A stretch of DNA of 64,000 nt from Ensifer sp. IC3342 (GTDB taxonomy: Bacteria > Pseudomonadota > Alphaproteobacteria > Rhizobiales > Rhizobiaceae), in contig NZ_JADYVE010000014.1 of the NCBI RefSeq assembly GCF_020193655.1, positions 42,690-106,689 on the forward strand. Reading direction: 5' to 3'. Both the position numbers and the translations under genes were made by a program. The notes below the pieces were generated by a model, which saw nothing but the letters and a program-made list of their open reading frames with translations, did no database searches and was not told the DNA's origin. This document shows positions 8,839 to 18,407 of this stretch, one piece after another (position 1 is the stretch's first letter; every line of letters starts with the position of its first letter).

Positions 8839-9675
8839 GTGGCATTTCGGCGGGTTTTCACCATTCTCGGATGCGGTTCTTCGCCAGGGGTACCGCGTAT
8901 TACCGGCGACTGGGGAGCCTGCGATCCGTCAAATCCGCGCAACCGGCGTATGCGCGCAGCGCTGCTCGTTGAGCAATTCGCACCGGACGGCGGCAAGACG
9001 ACCGTCGTTATCGATACCGGTCCGGACTTCCGCGCCCAGATGGTCGCCGCCGATGTTCGCCATATCGACGCCGTCCTCTACAGCCACGCTCATGCCGATC
9101 ATCTGCACGGGATCGACGATCTTCGTGGCTTCGTGATCGAAAACCGCAGGTGCGTGCCGATCTGGGCGGACGCATTCACGATGAGCGCAATCCGCGAGAG
9201 ATTTCGCTATTGCGTGGAATCGCCGCCAGGAAGCGGCTATCCGCCAATCGTCGAGCCGCATCTTATCACCGAAAACCTGTCGCCAGTCACCGTTCACGGC
9301 GCCGGCGGGCCGATTTCATTCACGCCGTTGATGCAATTTCACGGCAATACCCATTCGCTAGGTTTTCGAGTCGGTGATTTTGCCTATTGCAGCGATGTGA
9401 GCGATTTTCCGCCGGAAACTGTGGGAAAGCTGGAGGATCTCGATCTGCTGGTGCTCGACACGCTGCAATACAAATTCCATCCAAGTCATCTGTCGCTGGT
9501 GCAGTCGCTTGGCTGGATCGCAAGGCTTCAGCCGAAGCGTGCCGTGCTGACGCACATGCACGTGCCGTTGGACTATGAAACGCTGCAGAACGAAACACCG
9601 GATCATGTCGAGCCAGCCTTTGACATGATGCGGCTTGAGTTCGACATCGCCATGCCGTCCGCTGAAGAAGCGTAA
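8839..9675 (+). CDS. MBL-fold metallohydrolase, PhnP-like
   Basis: Product of 278 residues starting at GTG, one base after the tatD stop. The metallo-beta-lactamase motif reads SHAHADHLHGIDDL (HxHxDH near residue 75), with later metal-binding positions in HGNTHSLGF, YCSDVSDF and LTHMHVPLD. It resembles PhnP and related phosphodiesterases that open cyclic phosphates; here there is no phosphonate operon, and the neighbours are metG and tatD, so the substrate is unknown. Coupling to tatD suggests a role in nucleic acid or nucleotide clean-up. This is inference. Confidence 0.85.
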   Translation: MAFRRVFTILGCGSSPGVPRITGDWGACDPSNPRNRRMRAALLVEQFAPDGGKTTVVIDTGPDFRAQMVAADVRHIDAVLYSHAHADHLHGIDDLRGFVIENRRCVPIWADAFTMSAIRERFRYCVESPPGSGYPPIVEPHLITENLSPVTVHGAGGPISFTPLMQFHGNTHSLGFRVGDFAYCSDVSDFPPETVGKLEDLDLLVLDTLQYKFHPSHLSLVQSLGWIARLQPKRAVLTHMHVPLDYETLQNETPDHVEPAFDMMRLEFDIAMPSAEEA

Positions 9676-10449
9676 CATCCGACGTTAGAAATGCGGCTCC
9701 AAAGCTTTGATTTCGCAGAGTTAAGCGAATTCGAAGCCGTATCGTTGAGTTCCATAATCTATCTTATGCGATAATCATCTGTAGGGGGGGTACATTCTAT
9801 TTTCAAGTGCGACATGCCCGCTTCGCCTTGGAGATTTCTGGATCGGTCGCTCTGCTGTACGCAGCCCACCCTTCCGTTTGTCGACAACTTCGGTCAGTTC
9901 GTGGAGCGCACGCTCTCCCGTTGCCGTTGGTGAGATCGCCCGAAAGCTCGGTCGCCATCTTATGTGGTCTATCGCGGTCGGAGTCGTTTCCCGATTCGCT
10001 GCGGCATCGTTGACGATCAACGACATTATTGTGTCCTGCAGCCCGCACGCGGCCCGACACGGCGCAGCCCTCCGCCAAGCCGACCGTTCATGTTTTCGTT
10101 CGCGAGAATTCCTGCGGGCTCGCCTCGTTGGATGCTGGTCTCGTCTAATGGCCGATGCGAGACATCCTTGAGAACGCCAAGAGCCATGCCGGTTCCACGT
10201 AAGCTGGCAAACACGAGCGCCCGCGGTATCTGCGCTGCACAATCCGACCAAAAGTCATTCGCAAGTCGCGGCATCACAAAGTTATGATGGCTGCGGACTT
10301 AGGTTCGAATTATCGTATACATTATTGAAATAATGGATATATTAGCGATTTCTAGGTAGCTAATGATTGAGCTTGTGGTCGCAAGCCGCTTACCAACGTT
10401 AGCATGAGAGGCCTATCCCTGGTGACAAAAAAGCGGATGGGGGCCTGTG
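9676..10449. other. long intergenic region without a recognisable gene
   Basis: About 770 bases. Several overlapping frames exist on both strands, notably on the minus strand between 9775 and 10277, but their conceptual proteins are rich in Arg, Ser and Pro in the way of random GC-rich frames, and none matches a family I know. The region is more AT-rich near 10300-10360. A decayed gene cannot be excluded. The DUF4864 gene promoter should lie at its right end. Confidence 0.45.
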
Positions 10450-10869
10450 ATGGTCAGGGTCGTTCTTCTTGCACTTTGTCTCACACTTTCGATCGCAGCG
10501 GGCGCCGCTCTCGCCGATGAACCTGTCGATACCGTGCAATCCATCATCCGCGCACAAATCAAGGCTTTCCTGGAAGACGATGCGGACACGGCCTATTCCT
10601 TCGCCTCGCCGGCCATCAGGACAAAATTTCCGGACAAGATAATCTTTTTCGACATGGTCAAGCGCAGGTATCAGCACCTCTACCGCCCGGGCAACTTCGC
10701 TTTCGGCCGCTCGAAGGTGGTCGGCGAAGAGGTGTTCCAGGAGGTCCTGATATCGGGATCGGACGGCAAGGACTGGACGGCGATCTACGATCTCGTTCAC
10801 CAGCCGGATGGCAGCTACAAGATCAATGGCGTGATGATGCTTCCGACCGCGTCCGGCCCTCAACTCTGA
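10450..10869 (+). CDS. DUF4864 domain-containing exported protein
   Basis: Product of 139 residues with a signal peptide ending ALADEP at about residue 21. The mature part fits the DUF4864 pattern seen in many Alphaproteobacteria, an NTF2-like small alpha-beta fold (VQSIIRAQIKAFLEDDADTAYSFASPAI near the start). No enzymatic residues are known to me, and function is unknown. The start could equally be the GTG immediately before the ATG; a GGGGG run upstream can serve either. It converges with tgt 15 bases away. Confidence 0.8.
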   Translation: MVRVVLLALCLTLSIAAGAALADEPVDTVQSIIRAQIKAFLEDDADTAYSFASPAIRTKFPDKIIFFDMVKRRYQHLYRPGNFAFGRSKVVGEEVFQEVLISGSDGKDWTAIYDLVHQPDGSYKINGVMMLPTASGPQL

Positions 10870-10884
10870 CAGGCTGGACGGAGG

Positions 10885-12015
10885 TCAGACGGGCGGCAAG
10901 TCACCGCGCTTCCAGTTTTCCTGGGTCTCCGCCATGAAATCGGCGTAACGCCCCTCCTCGATCGCTTGGCGGATGCCCGCCATCAGTTCCTGATAATAGG
11001 CCAGGTTGTTCCAGCTGAGCAGCATGCCCCCGAGCGATTCATTCGAGCGGATCAGATGATGCAGGTAGGCGCGCGAATAGTCGCGCGTTGCCGGACAGGA
11101 CGATTGCTCGTCGAGCGGGCGCGTATCCTCGGCGTGGCGTGCGTTTCGAAGATTGATTCGGCCGTAGCGGGTGAAGGCCAGGCCGTGGCGGCCGGAACGG
11201 GTCGGCATGACGCAGTCGAACATGTCGATGCCATGCGCGACGGATTTCAGGATATCGTCTGGCGTGCCGACGCCCATCAGGTAGCGCGGCTTGTCGGCAG
11301 GCAGCGCCGGGCATGTGACGTCGAGCATGTCGAGCATGACTTCCTGTGGTTCGCCCACGGCCAGGCCGCCGATCGCGTAGCCCTTCAGATCAAGATCTCT
11401 TAGCGCAAGAGCCGAGCGCTCGCGCAGTTTCGGAATGTCCCCGCCCTGCACGATGCCGAACATCGCCTTGCCTGGCTGATCGCCGAACGCCACCTTGCAG
11501 CGTTCCGCCCAGCGCAGCGACATTTCCATCGCTCGCTCGATTTCGTTGGGTTCGGCAGGCAGCGCCACGCACTCGTCGAGCTGCATCTGTATATCGCTGT
11601 CGAGCAGACCCTGGATCTCGATCGAGCGTTCCGGCGACATGTGATAGAGCGCGCCGTCCACATGGCTCTTGAACGTCACGCCCTGCTCGTTGAGCTTGCG
11701 TAGGCTGGAAAGCGACATGACCTGGAAGCCGCCGCTGTCCGTTAGGATCGGCCGTTCCCAGCGAATGAACTTGTGCAGTCCGCCGAGCCGAGCAACACGT
11801 TCGGCGCCGGGACGCAGCATCAAATGGTATGTGTTGCCGAGGATGATGTCGGCGCCGAGTTCACGCACCTGGTCGAGATACATGGCCTTGACCGTGCCGA
11901 CGGTACCGACAGGCATGAATGCAGGCGTGCGGATCGTGCCGCGCGGCATCGAAACCTCGCCGCGGCGCGCCTTGCCGTCGGTCGCAAGCAGCTTGAATTG
12001 GAACGTCTCGGTCAT
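10885..12015 (-). CDS. tgt: queuine tRNA-ribosyltransferase (tRNA-guanine transglycosylase)
   Basis: Product of 376 residues that exchanges guanine-34 for preQ1 in tRNAs for Tyr, His, Asn and Asp. Catalytic aspartates are in place: D93 in LTDSGGFQ and the nucleophile in [10 protein letters not shown] (about D264). The usual C-terminal zinc site CxCxxC...H is altered: aligned on [10 protein letters not shown], the three cysteine positions read S305, C307 and T310. The gene starts directly after the queA stop (TAG then ATG, no gap), so queA-tgt is one transcript in pathway context. Confidence 0.96.
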   Translation of the reverse strand: MTETFQFKLLATDGKARRGEVSMPRGTIRTPAFMPVGTVGTVKAMYLDQVRELGADIILGNTYHLMLRPGAERVARLGGLHKFIRWERPILTDSGGFQVMSLSSLRKLNEQGVTFKSHVDGALYHMSPERSIEIQGLLDSDIQMQLDECVALPAEPNEIERAMEMSLRWAERCKVAFGDQPGKAMFGIVQGGDIPKLRERSALALRDLDLKGYAIGGLAVGEPQEVMLDMLDVTCPALPADKPRYLMGVGTPDDILKSVAHGIDMFDCVMPTRSGRHGLAFTRYGRINLRNARHAEDTRPLDEQSSCPATRDYSRAYLHHLIRSNESLGGMLLSWNNLAYYQELMAGIRQAIEEGRYADFMAETQENWKRGDLPPV

Positions 12016-13098
12016 CTAGTTTTTCCGGAAAAGCAGGCTTGAATCGCCATAGGAATAGAAACGGTAGCCGGCGGCGATCGCGTGCGCGTAGGCGGCACGC
12101 ATCGTGTCGAGCCCGGCGAACGCCGAAACGAGCATGAAAAGCGTCGATTTCGGCAGATGGAAATTGGTCATCAGCATATCGACCGCACGGAAACGATAAC
12201 CCGGCGTGATGAAGATGCCGGTCGCGCCCGACCAGGGCCGGATTTCGCCTTCTTTCGTTGCCGCGCTTTCGATCAGTCGAAGCGACGTCGTGCCGACGCA
12301 GACGATGCGCCCGCCCCTCGCCCGCACAGCATTCAGGCTCGCCGCGGTCGCCGCGCTCACGTGGCCGATTTCCTCGTGCATCACGTGATCGTCTGTGTCA
12401 TCCGTCTTGACCGGCAGAAAGGTCCCCGCACCCACGTGAAGGGTTACAAAATGCCGCTCGGCTCCGACCTCGTCGAGCCTTGCGAAAAGGCGGTCGGTGA
12501 AATGCAGTCCGGCAGTTGGAGCCGCGACTGCCCCCTCTTCCCGCGCATAGACGGTCTGATAGTCGGTTCGGTCCCGCGCGTCGTCCGGACGTTTGGACGC
12601 GATATAGGGAGGCAGCGGGATGTGGCCCACTGCCATGATCGCTTCGTCGAGTGCCGGTCCGGAAAGGTCGAAGCGAAGCGTAACCTCGCCGGCGTCGGCC
12701 TTCTCCTCGACGGTAGCATCGAGCGTGCCGAGCAGGCAGCTGTTTCCGCCGTGGCCGAACGAGATGCGGTCACCGGGCTTCAGCCGGCGCGCCGGTCGCG
12801 CGAAAGCCTTCCAGCGGTCGGGTGCGACCCGCATATGCAGGGTCAGCGAGACCTGTGTGACGATCTCTTCGCTGCGCCTGCGAAAGCCTTCGAGCTGCGC
12901 CGGTATCACCTTGGTGTCGTTGAAAACCAGTGCGTCCCCGGGTCGCAGGAAGGACGGCAGATCGAGAACGCCGTGATCGCTGAGGACAGGCTCTCGGTCC
13001 GGCCGCACGACAAGCATGCGGGCGCTGTCGCGGGGGTTTGCGGGCCGCAGCGCAATGGAAGTTTCCGGCAGGTCGAAATCGAACAGGTCTACGCGCAT
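12016..13098 (-). CDS. queA: S-adenosylmethionine:tRNA ribosyltransferase-isomerase
   Basis: Product of 360 residues. It transfers and isomerises the ribosyl moiety of S-adenosylmethionine onto preQ1-modified tRNA, giving epoxyqueuosine, the step after Tgt. Family signatures include [15 protein letters not shown] near the N-terminus, [13 protein letters not shown] in the middle, [10 protein letters not shown], and [19 protein letters not shown] near the C-terminus. The ATG at 13098 ([12 protein letters not shown]) is preferred to a TTG 12 bases upstream. Downstream tgt abuts it. A terminator for ppiB lies just upstream, so queA must have its own promoter in the short space near 13100-13120. 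Confidence 0.96.
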   Translation of the reverse strand: MRVDLFDFDLPETSIALRPANPRDSARMLVVRPDREPVLSDHGVLDLPSFLRPGDALVFNDTKVIPAQLEGFRRRSEEIVTQVSLTLHMRVAPDRWKAFARPARRLKPGDRISFGHGGNSCLLGTLDATVEEKADAGEVTLRFDLSGPALDEAIMAVGHIPLPPYIASKRPDDARDRTDYQTVYAREEGAVAAPTAGLHFTDRLFARLDEVGAERHFVTLHVGAGTFLPVKTDDTDDHVMHEEIGHVSAATAASLNAVRARGGRIVCVGTTSLRLIESAATKEGEIRPWSGATGIFITPGYRFRAVDMLMTNFHLPKSTLFMLVSAFAGLDTMRAAYAHAIAAGYRFYSYGDSSLLFRKN

Positions 13099-13110
13099 CG
13101 ATGGTGCCAA

Positions 13111-13157
13111 ACAAAAGCAAACCCGCCCCGGCGTCTTTTGACGCGAACGGGGCGGGT
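13111..13157 (-). terminator. nested hairpin terminator after ppiB
   Basis: A 10-bp stem ACCCGCCCCG/CGGGGCGGGT (13121-13130 with 13148-13157) encloses a second 5-bp hairpin GCGTC-TTTT-GACGC. On the minus strand it is followed by the T-rich tract TTTGCTTTTGTTT (13111-13123). It lies between the ppiB stop and the queA start and should end leftward transcripts from the ppi genes. Confidence 0.8.
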
Positions 13158-13174
13158 CTGTGCATTAGCGCAAA

Positions 13175-13684
13175 TCAGGCGTCGGCGGCAACCCGCATCG
13201 ACACGATCGTGTCTGGATCACGCACCGGCTCGCCGCGCTTGATCTTGTCGACATTCTCCATGCCTTCGATCACCTGGCCCCAGATCGAGTACTGCTTGTT
13301 GAGCCAGGGAGCATCGGTGAAGCAGATGAAGAACTGGGAGTTTGCCGAGTTCGGCATCTGGCTGCGGGCCATCGAGCACGTCCCACGCACATGGCTCTTA
13401 TCGGAGAACTCGGCCTTAAGGTCGGGCTTGGAGGAGCCGCCCATGCCTGCGCGGCCCGGATTGAAGTGTTCGCCGCCGGTCTTTCCGTACTGGACGTCGC
13501 CGGTCTGCGCCATGAAGTCCTCGATCACGCGATGGAACACGACTCCATCGTAGGCGCCCTCGCGCGTCAGCTCCTTGATACGAGCGACATGACCCGGAGC
13601 GACGTCCGGCAGAAGCTCGATCACGACCCTGCCCTTCGTGGTCTCCATGATGATCGTGTTTTCCGGATCCTTGATCTCGGCCAT
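13175..13684 (-). CDS. ppiB: peptidyl-prolyl cis-trans isomerase, cytoplasmic cyclophilin
   Basis: Product of 169 residues with no signal peptide, so it acts in the cytoplasm on proline peptide bonds during folding. Cyclophilin landmarks are present: FHRVIEDFMAQTGD with the catalytic Arg, and SMARSQMPNSANSQFFIC with the Q-x-F core. It sits 22 bases downstream of the periplasmic paralogue ppiA, and the two proteins are closely alike, indicating tandem duplication followed by a split in location. Confidence 0.93.
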   Translation of the reverse strand: MAEIKDPENTIIMETTKGRVVIELLPDVAPGHVARIKELTREGAYDGVVFHRVIEDFMAQTGDVQYGKTGGEHFNPGRAGMGGSSKPDLKAEFSDKSHVRGTCSMARSQMPNSANSQFFICFTDAPWLNKQYSIWGQVIEGMENVDKIKRGEPVRDPDTIVSMRVAADA

Positions 13685-13706
13685 GGTTCTTCTCCTTCTG
13701 TTTGAC

Positions 13707-14279
13707 TTACTTGCCGACCTTGACGCTGATCATACGGTCTGGATCGGCGACGGCGCCGTTGTTGGCATCATCCCCGAGCTTGATCTTGTCGACATTCTCC
13801 ATGCCTTCGACCACCTTGCCGACGACCGTGTATTGGCCGTTGAGGAAGTCGCCCGGCGCGAACATGATAAAGAACTGCGAGTTGGCGCTGTTCGGGTCCT
13901 GCGAACGCGCCATACCAACCGTACCACGCTCGAAGGGCACGTCGGAGAATTCCGCCGGCAGGTCGGGCTTGGAGGAACCGCCCGTTCCGGCGAGTTCTGC
14001 CTGATAGCCGTCCTTCATGTCTCCATATTGCACGTCGCCCGTCTGCGCCATGAAGCCCTTGATCACGCGATGAAAGGCAACGTTGTCGTATTCGCCTGCA
14101 GCAGCGAGCGCCTTGATCTGTTCGGCGTGCTTCGGTGCGATGTCCGGGCGCAGCTCGATGACCACTGGGCCATCCTTGAGCTGAATGGTAATCACGTTGT
14201 CCGCGGATTGCGCGAAGGCAGTCCCCGTCAAGGTTGCGAGCGCCAAAGCCCCTGCGAAAGCGAGTTGGAGGATTTTCAT
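13707..14279 (-). CDS. ppiA: peptidyl-prolyl cis-trans isomerase, exported cyclophilin
   Basis: Product of 190 residues. A clear signal peptide ending AFAQ (about residues 1-23) sends it to the periplasm. The cyclophilin core repeats the landmarks of ppiB: FHRVIKGFMAQTGD and GMARSQDPNSANSQFFIM. It is expected to assist folding of envelope proteins. The order coaD-ppiA-ppiB on the minus strand, with gaps of 32 and 22 bases, suggests one transcript ended by the hairpin at 13111-13157. Confidence 0.93.
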   Translation of the reverse strand: MKILQLAFAGALALATLTGTAFAQSADNVITIQLKDGPVVIELRPDIAPKHAEQIKALAAAGEYDNVAFHRVIKGFMAQTGDVQYGDMKDGYQAELAGTGGSSKPDLPAEFSDVPFERGTVGMARSQDPNSANSQFFIMFAPGDFLNGQYTVVGKVVEGMENVDKIKLGDDANNGAVADPDRMISVKVGK

Positions 14280-14311
14280 GGTTTCTCCCTGAGTGGTGCA
14301 AGATCCGCGCG

Positions 14312-14806
14312 TCAGGCCTTACGCTTCGCCTGCAGCGCCTCGTGGACCGCATTGGGCACGAAAGCGCTGACATCGCCGCCCATCGACGCGATCTGGCGGA
14401 CCAATGTGGCCGTAATGGGCCGCGATGCGGTGCCTGCCGGTAAAAACAAGGTCTGGATGTCCGGAGCCATCTGCCGGTTCATGCCGGCCATCTGCATCTC
14501 GTAATCGAGGTCCGTGCCGTCGCGCAGGCCCCGGACGAGCAGGGTCGCGCCATGATGGCGAGCCGCATCGACCACCAGATTGTCGAACGAAACGACGGCG
14601 ATATCACCCGCCCTTTCAGGCAGAGACTCGCTCAGCGAGCGCCGGATGAGGTCGGCGCGCTCTTCGAAGGAAAAAAGCGGCGCCTTTCCGGGATGAATGC
14701 CGATCGCCACGATGACCTTTGCCGCGACGTTCAGTGCTTGCACAAGCACATCAAGATGCCCGTTCGTCATCGGATCGAAGGAGCCGGGATAGAAAGCCGT
14801 GGTCAT
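14312..14806 (-). CDS. coaD: phosphopantetheine adenylyltransferase
   Basis: Product of 164 residues, the penultimate step of coenzyme A synthesis: ATP plus 4'-phosphopantetheine gives dephospho-CoA. The nucleotidyltransferase motif reads [16 protein letters not shown] at residues 5-20 (with the GHLD variant of HxGH), and the second motif reads [25 protein letters not shown], a close fit to the ISSTLVR region. The start at 14806 ([12 protein letters not shown]) is the normal family start; an 18-residue upstream extension is unlikely. Confidence 0.95.
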   Translation of the reverse strand: MTTAFYPGSFDPMTNGHLDVLVQALNVAAKVIVAIGIHPGKAPLFSFEERADLIRRSLSESLPERAGDIAVVSFDNLVVDAARHHGATLLVRGLRDGTDLDYEMQMAGMNRQMAPDIQTLFLPAGTASRPITATLVRQIASMGGDVSAFVPNAVHEALQAKRKA

Positions 14807-15034
14807 CGCACCTGTTTCCGTTTGGTGAAGCCTTTTGTCACGGACAGCGGCTGACCGCAAGGGCAGCGCAACCCGCGTTTCGCCTGTTCCCTCGGAAACA
14901 GCACGCGGGAAAGAATGAATGCTAGATGAATGCAGTGTTCAAGATGGTTTCACACCGGAAGTTGTACCGTGAGGCAAGAATGAACGGAACTTTTTTGGAG
15001 ACATGTCGTTTCAGGAACTGAAAGGATTACGGCC

Positions 15035-15151
15035 ATGGGACTTGCTGTGTTTTCGATGACCATGTTTTTCGCGATGTCCGTTGTTGCAATCCATGCGCTT
15101 CGCAGCGAAGTGCGTGTCCGCAACGAGCAAGACCGCGGCTTTAATCTGTGA
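15035..15151 (+). CDS. possible small membrane protein (38 residues)
   Basis: A short frame starting ATG with AAAGGATTA about nine bases upstream. The product has a hydrophobic stretch at about residues 3-21 (LAVFSMTMFFAMSVVAIHA) followed by a charged tail ending DRGFNL, the shape of a single-pass small membrane protein. A strong intrinsic terminator on the same strand lies about 75 bases downstream, which supports transcription of this interval. I do not recognise a family. It is too short to be sure that it is a gene. Confidence 0.4.
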   Translation: MGLAVFSMTMFFAMSVVAIHALRSEVRVRNEQDRGFNL

Positions 15152-15226
15152 ATGCCTCCAGGAACTTCTGCCGGAAGTTTCAAAATAAGCGGCCTCATAT
15201 CTTCCCCTGATGAGGTCGCTCTTGTA

Positions 15227-15264
15227 AGCCGGACGGCCTCCTCTGCCCGTCCGGCTTTTTCTTT
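15227..15264 (+). terminator. intrinsic terminator
   Basis: A perfect 10-bp stem AGCCGGACGG/CCGTCCGGCT (15227-15236 with 15247-15256), a 10-base loop and a TTTTCTTTT tract. The T-tract lies to the right, so it ends rightward transcription. The only rightward candidate upstream is the 38-residue frame at 15035, or an untranslated RNA. Confidence 0.85.
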
Positions 15265-15271
15265 TGATCCC

Positions 15272-16711
15272 TTAGCCGCGCCACGTCGTTTGAGGCTCGC
15301 CACGGGGCTCTGGCCCAAAGGCCTTCGCTTGCATCGAACGAAGCAGATGGAAGAAACGCCAATTGAGCGACATGGCTGCCGCCGCAAGCCCGAGCACAAA
15401 GCCGAACCAGACGCCGACGCCGCCGAAGTTCAGCGGAAAAGCGAACGCCCAGGCGCAGAAAAAGCCGACCGGCCAGTAGGAGATCATCGCCAGGATCATC
15501 GGTATCGTCGTGTCCTTGAGACCGCGCAGCATGCCGGCAGCGATGGCCTGGAGACCATCGACAAGCTGGAACGCCCCCGCGATGACGATCAACGGACCGG
15601 CAAAGGCAAGCACCTCCGCCGCATCGGGCCGGCTTGTATCCAGATAGAGGGCTGCAAGCTCTCGGGGAAATAGTGCGAAGATCGTGCTGCCAACGGCGGC
15701 AAAGAGGCTACCGAGCACGAGCACGGCGATGGCGGCCCGTCTGACGCCCAGCATATCGCCGCTTCCGTAGGCAAGACCGATACGCACTGTCCCAGCCTGC
15801 GCGAGGCCAAGCGGGATCATGAAGGCGATCGAGGCGAATTGAAGCGCGATTCCGTGCGCAGCCAGTTCCATCGTGCCAATATTGCCCATGAGCAGCGACG
15901 CGGCCGTAAACAGGCTGACTTCGGCGAGGATCGTTACGGAGATCGGAACGCCGAGATGGATCACCTCGCGGAACGCCGGCCAGTCCGGCCGCCAGAAGCG
16001 CACGAAGAGCTCGTATTGGTTCAGTTCCGGCCGGCTGCGGATATAGGCGATCGTGAGGCCTGCACCGAGCAAGGCGACGCCGAGGGCCGCGAGGGCTGCG
16101 CCGAATATGCCGAGCGCCGGAAAGCCGAAATGTCCGTAGATCAGCACGTAGCAAAGCAGCGCATTGAGAACGAGCGTTACAAGCGTCAGGTAGAGAATGA
16201 TCCCTGCGCGCTCCAATCCGCTCAAGAAGGCCCTCAGCACCATGAAGATCAGGCTCGGAAAAATCGCCCATTGTGCGATATGGAGGTAACCCCCGGCGAG
16301 CTTCGCGACCTCGGGCCTTTGGCCGGCAAAGAGAAGAATTGGCTCTGCCATCCAAAGGAGCGGCGCCGTGAGTGCACCGTAGAGCAGCACCACCCACATG
16401 CCCATTCTCACCGCGCGGCGGACGGAAACCTTGTCGCCGCGGCCCTGTGCCTGCGCGGCCATGGGTACCACGGCATTGGCAAAGCCGCTGCCGAAAATGA
16501 AGACGGTGAAGAACGTCTGCGTCGCAAGGATGATTGCCGCGAGCTCCGTGGCCCCCAGCTTGCCGACCATCAGCACATCGGTCGTGTTGATCGCCAGTTG
16601 CGCCAGCTGCGCACTGATGAAGGGCACGCCGAGATAGAAGCTTGCACGTAAGTGGTTGCTCCACGAATTGTCGTTCTGCAGCTTCATTCGGCTCGTGTTC
16701 GTGGTCAGCAT
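15272..16711 (-). CDS. MATE-family multidrug efflux transporter (NorM-like)
   Basis: Product of 479 residues, almost entirely hydrophobic with about twelve membrane segments in two similar halves, each opening with a LGVPxxxxxL-type stretch (YLGVPFISAQLAQLAINTTDVLMVG and HLGVPISVTILAEVSLFTAASLLMG). This is the MATE plan: sodium- or proton-driven export of cationic drugs across the inner membrane. The C-terminus ends in a short polar tail. Substrates cannot be predicted. The start ATG at 16711 has no strong Shine-Dalgarno sequence; an internal ATG eight codons later is possible. Confidence 0.88.
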   Translation of the reverse strand: MLTTNTSRMKLQNDNSWSNHLRASFYLGVPFISAQLAQLAINTTDVLMVGKLGATELAAIILATQTFFTVFIFGSGFANAVVPMAAQAQGRGDKVSVRRAVRMGMWVVLLYGALTAPLLWMAEPILLFAGQRPEVAKLAGGYLHIAQWAIFPSLIFMVLRAFLSGLERAGIILYLTLVTLVLNALLCYVLIYGHFGFPALGIFGAALAALGVALLGAGLTIAYIRSRPELNQYELFVRFWRPDWPAFREVIHLGVPISVTILAEVSLFTAASLLMGNIGTMELAAHGIALQFASIAFMIPLGLAQAGTVRIGLAYGSGDMLGVRRAAIAVLVLGSLFAAVGSTIFALFPRELAALYLDTSRPDAAEVLAFAGPLIVIAGAFQLVDGLQAIAAGMLRGLKDTTIPMILAMISYWPVGFFCAWAFAFPLNFGGVGVWFGFVLGLAAAAMSLNWRFFHLLRSMQAKAFGPEPRGEPQTTWRG

Positions 16712-16785
16712 GGGAATCCTGGCTCCAGATCACGTTCATGACCTTGGACGCATCCAAAATCATAAATGTTATCGGTTTCAAAATG

Positions 16786-16838
16786 TTAGAGCGGGATGCG
16801 GGCGGAAAACCGCTCACACTTTTCTTTATCCCGTTCTG
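16786..16838. repeat. palindromic repeat element
   Basis: An imperfect 10-bp outer stem AGAGCGGGAT/ATCCCGTTCT (16788-16797 with 16828-16837) encloses an inner hairpin GCGG-AAAA-CCGC. The layout matches a short palindrome dispersed between genes in Sinorhizobium genomes, as I remember it. It lies upstream of the MATE gene, in the gap before the MFS gene. Confidence 0.55.
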
Positions 16839-16991
16839 TTGCGGCAGATCGGCTGCAAATCAACTCGGTGGAAGAACATCCGAGATAGAGCAGCGCCGAT
16901 GAAAGTGCCAGCGAGAAAGGCCTGACTGCTCAATTTTTCATCGAAGGATCAAAGAAATTGATCAGTTTGAGGGCGTTTGCCTCGTCGGGCG

Positions 16992-18251
16992 TCAGGCCTG
17001 CGATGGTTTCGGGACGCCATCCTGGAATACTTGGTCCGGTTGTGGACGCACGCGAAGCAGGAAGACGGCGAGCCCCGCGACAATAAGGCAGCCCGCCAGG
17101 GCGTACGGCGCGCCGGAAAACGAGAGAGACGCCGCGGGGCTGGTGAAGTATCCGAATATCTGCGTGAAGATCAGCGGCCCGACGATCGTCGTGATACTCG
17201 AAATGCTGGTAAGCGCTCCCTGCAGTTCACCTTGTGCCGAGGGCGGGACGTGGGCAGATGCAATGCTGCGTAACGGAGGATCGGCCAGGCTTTCAAGCGC
17301 GGTGGCGACGATCACGGCATACACCATCCATCCCTCCCAGGCGGCGGCATAGCCGGCCATTCCGAGCGCCGTAAAGACGAGGCCGAGCGCAGCCGTTCGC
17401 CGTTCCCCGAACTGCGTCACGACACGCGGCAGGACAACGGCCATTACAAACGCTCCGCCGATACCAAAGATTCCGAGCGACAGCCCGATCTGCCCCTCGC
17501 TCCAGCCGTAACGATAGGATGAGACGAACGACCAGACCGCCGGGTAGACCGCATGGGCCAGCCAGTAGAGGAAGAAGACAAGACCGATCCAGCCGATGCC
17601 GGGATAGTTGCGCATCTGTTTGAGCGCGCCGAGAGGATTGGCGCGCCACCACTCGAAGCGCCGCTTGTTTGCGCTCTCCAGAGTTTCGGGCAGGAGGAAC
17701 AGACCGACCACGAAGTTGATGAAGGACAACGCGGCGGCGCCGTAAAACGGCACTCTGGGACCCAGCTCTCCGAGAAAGCCGCCAATAACGGGGCCGAGCG
17801 CGAAGCCGGTGCCGAAAGCGATGCCGATCAATCCGAAATTCTTTGCTCGATTGCTGTCGTCGCTGATGTCGGCAATGTAGGCGGACGCCGTTCCGAAGCT
17901 CGCACCGCTGATGCCGGCAAGAACACGCCCGACGAAAAGCATCCAGTAACTCGTTGCAAGCGCACAGATCAGGTTGTCGATCGCGAAGGTGAGGACGGAA
18001 GCAAGCAGGATCGGCCGCCGCCCGAAGCGATCGCTCAGGTTGCCGACCAGCGGTGCAAAGAGAAACTGCATCGCCGAATAGACGAGCAGCAGCCAGCCGC
18101 CGTCGATTGCTGCTTCGCCAACGTCTGCGCCGGTCAGTTCCTTCAGATAGGTCGGCAGCACCGGCACGATGATGGCGATGCCCATGATGTCGAGAAAGAG
18201 GATGAGAAAGACGAGAAATAGTCCACGCCGCACGAATTTCTTGTCGAGCAT
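16992..18251 (-). CDS. MFS transporter, TetA-like drug exporter
   Basis: Product of 419 residues with about twelve membrane segments. The first cytoplasmic loop carries the MFS motif [12 protein letters not shown], and the fifth segment the antiporter motif region [16 protein letters not shown]. The N-terminus [18 protein letters not shown] is typical of TetA/TCR1 proton antiporters. It probably exports a drug or metabolite across the inner membrane; the tetracycline label is by similarity only. It and the MATE gene are both leftward, but the 280-base gap with a repeat suggests separate transcripts. Confidence 0.88.
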   Translation of the reverse strand: MLDKKFVRRGLFLVFLILFLDIMGIAIIVPVLPTYLKELTGADVGEAAIDGGWLLLVYSAMQFLFAPLVGNLSDRFGRRPILLASVLTFAIDNLICALATSYWMLFVGRVLAGISGASFGTASAYIADISDDSNRAKNFGLIGIAFGTGFALGPVIGGFLGELGPRVPFYGAAALSFINFVVGLFLLPETLESANKRRFEWWRANPLGALKQMRNYPGIGWIGLVFFLYWLAHAVYPAVWSFVSSYRYGWSEGQIGLSLGIFGIGGAFVMAVVLPRVVTQFGERRTAALGLVFTALGMAGYAAAWEGWMVYAVIVATALESLADPPLRSIASAHVPPSAQGELQGALTSISSITTIVGPLIFTQIFGYFTSPAASLSFSGAPYALAGCLIVAGLAVFLLRVRPQPDQVFQDGVPKPSQA

Positions 18252-18407
18252 AAAGCCCCTCCCCGCTGTGTATCGTCAGTGTGGAGACAGAACGTGAACG
18301 ACGTCACCAAATAAGGTGTATCGCATTGTTAAAAGCGAAACAATGCGTGAACATTTCAAAGTTTATGATCGAAGCTATCGCCTCTGCTGATACTTAAGCT
18401 TGCGGCT

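Noticed and set aside
9775..10277. Minus-strand frames in the gap after the MBL-fold gene, including one with LANDFWSD...GVLKDVSH
   Set aside because: I tried to read these as a decayed regulator or transporter but could not match a family in any frame, and overlapping frames are of similar quality.
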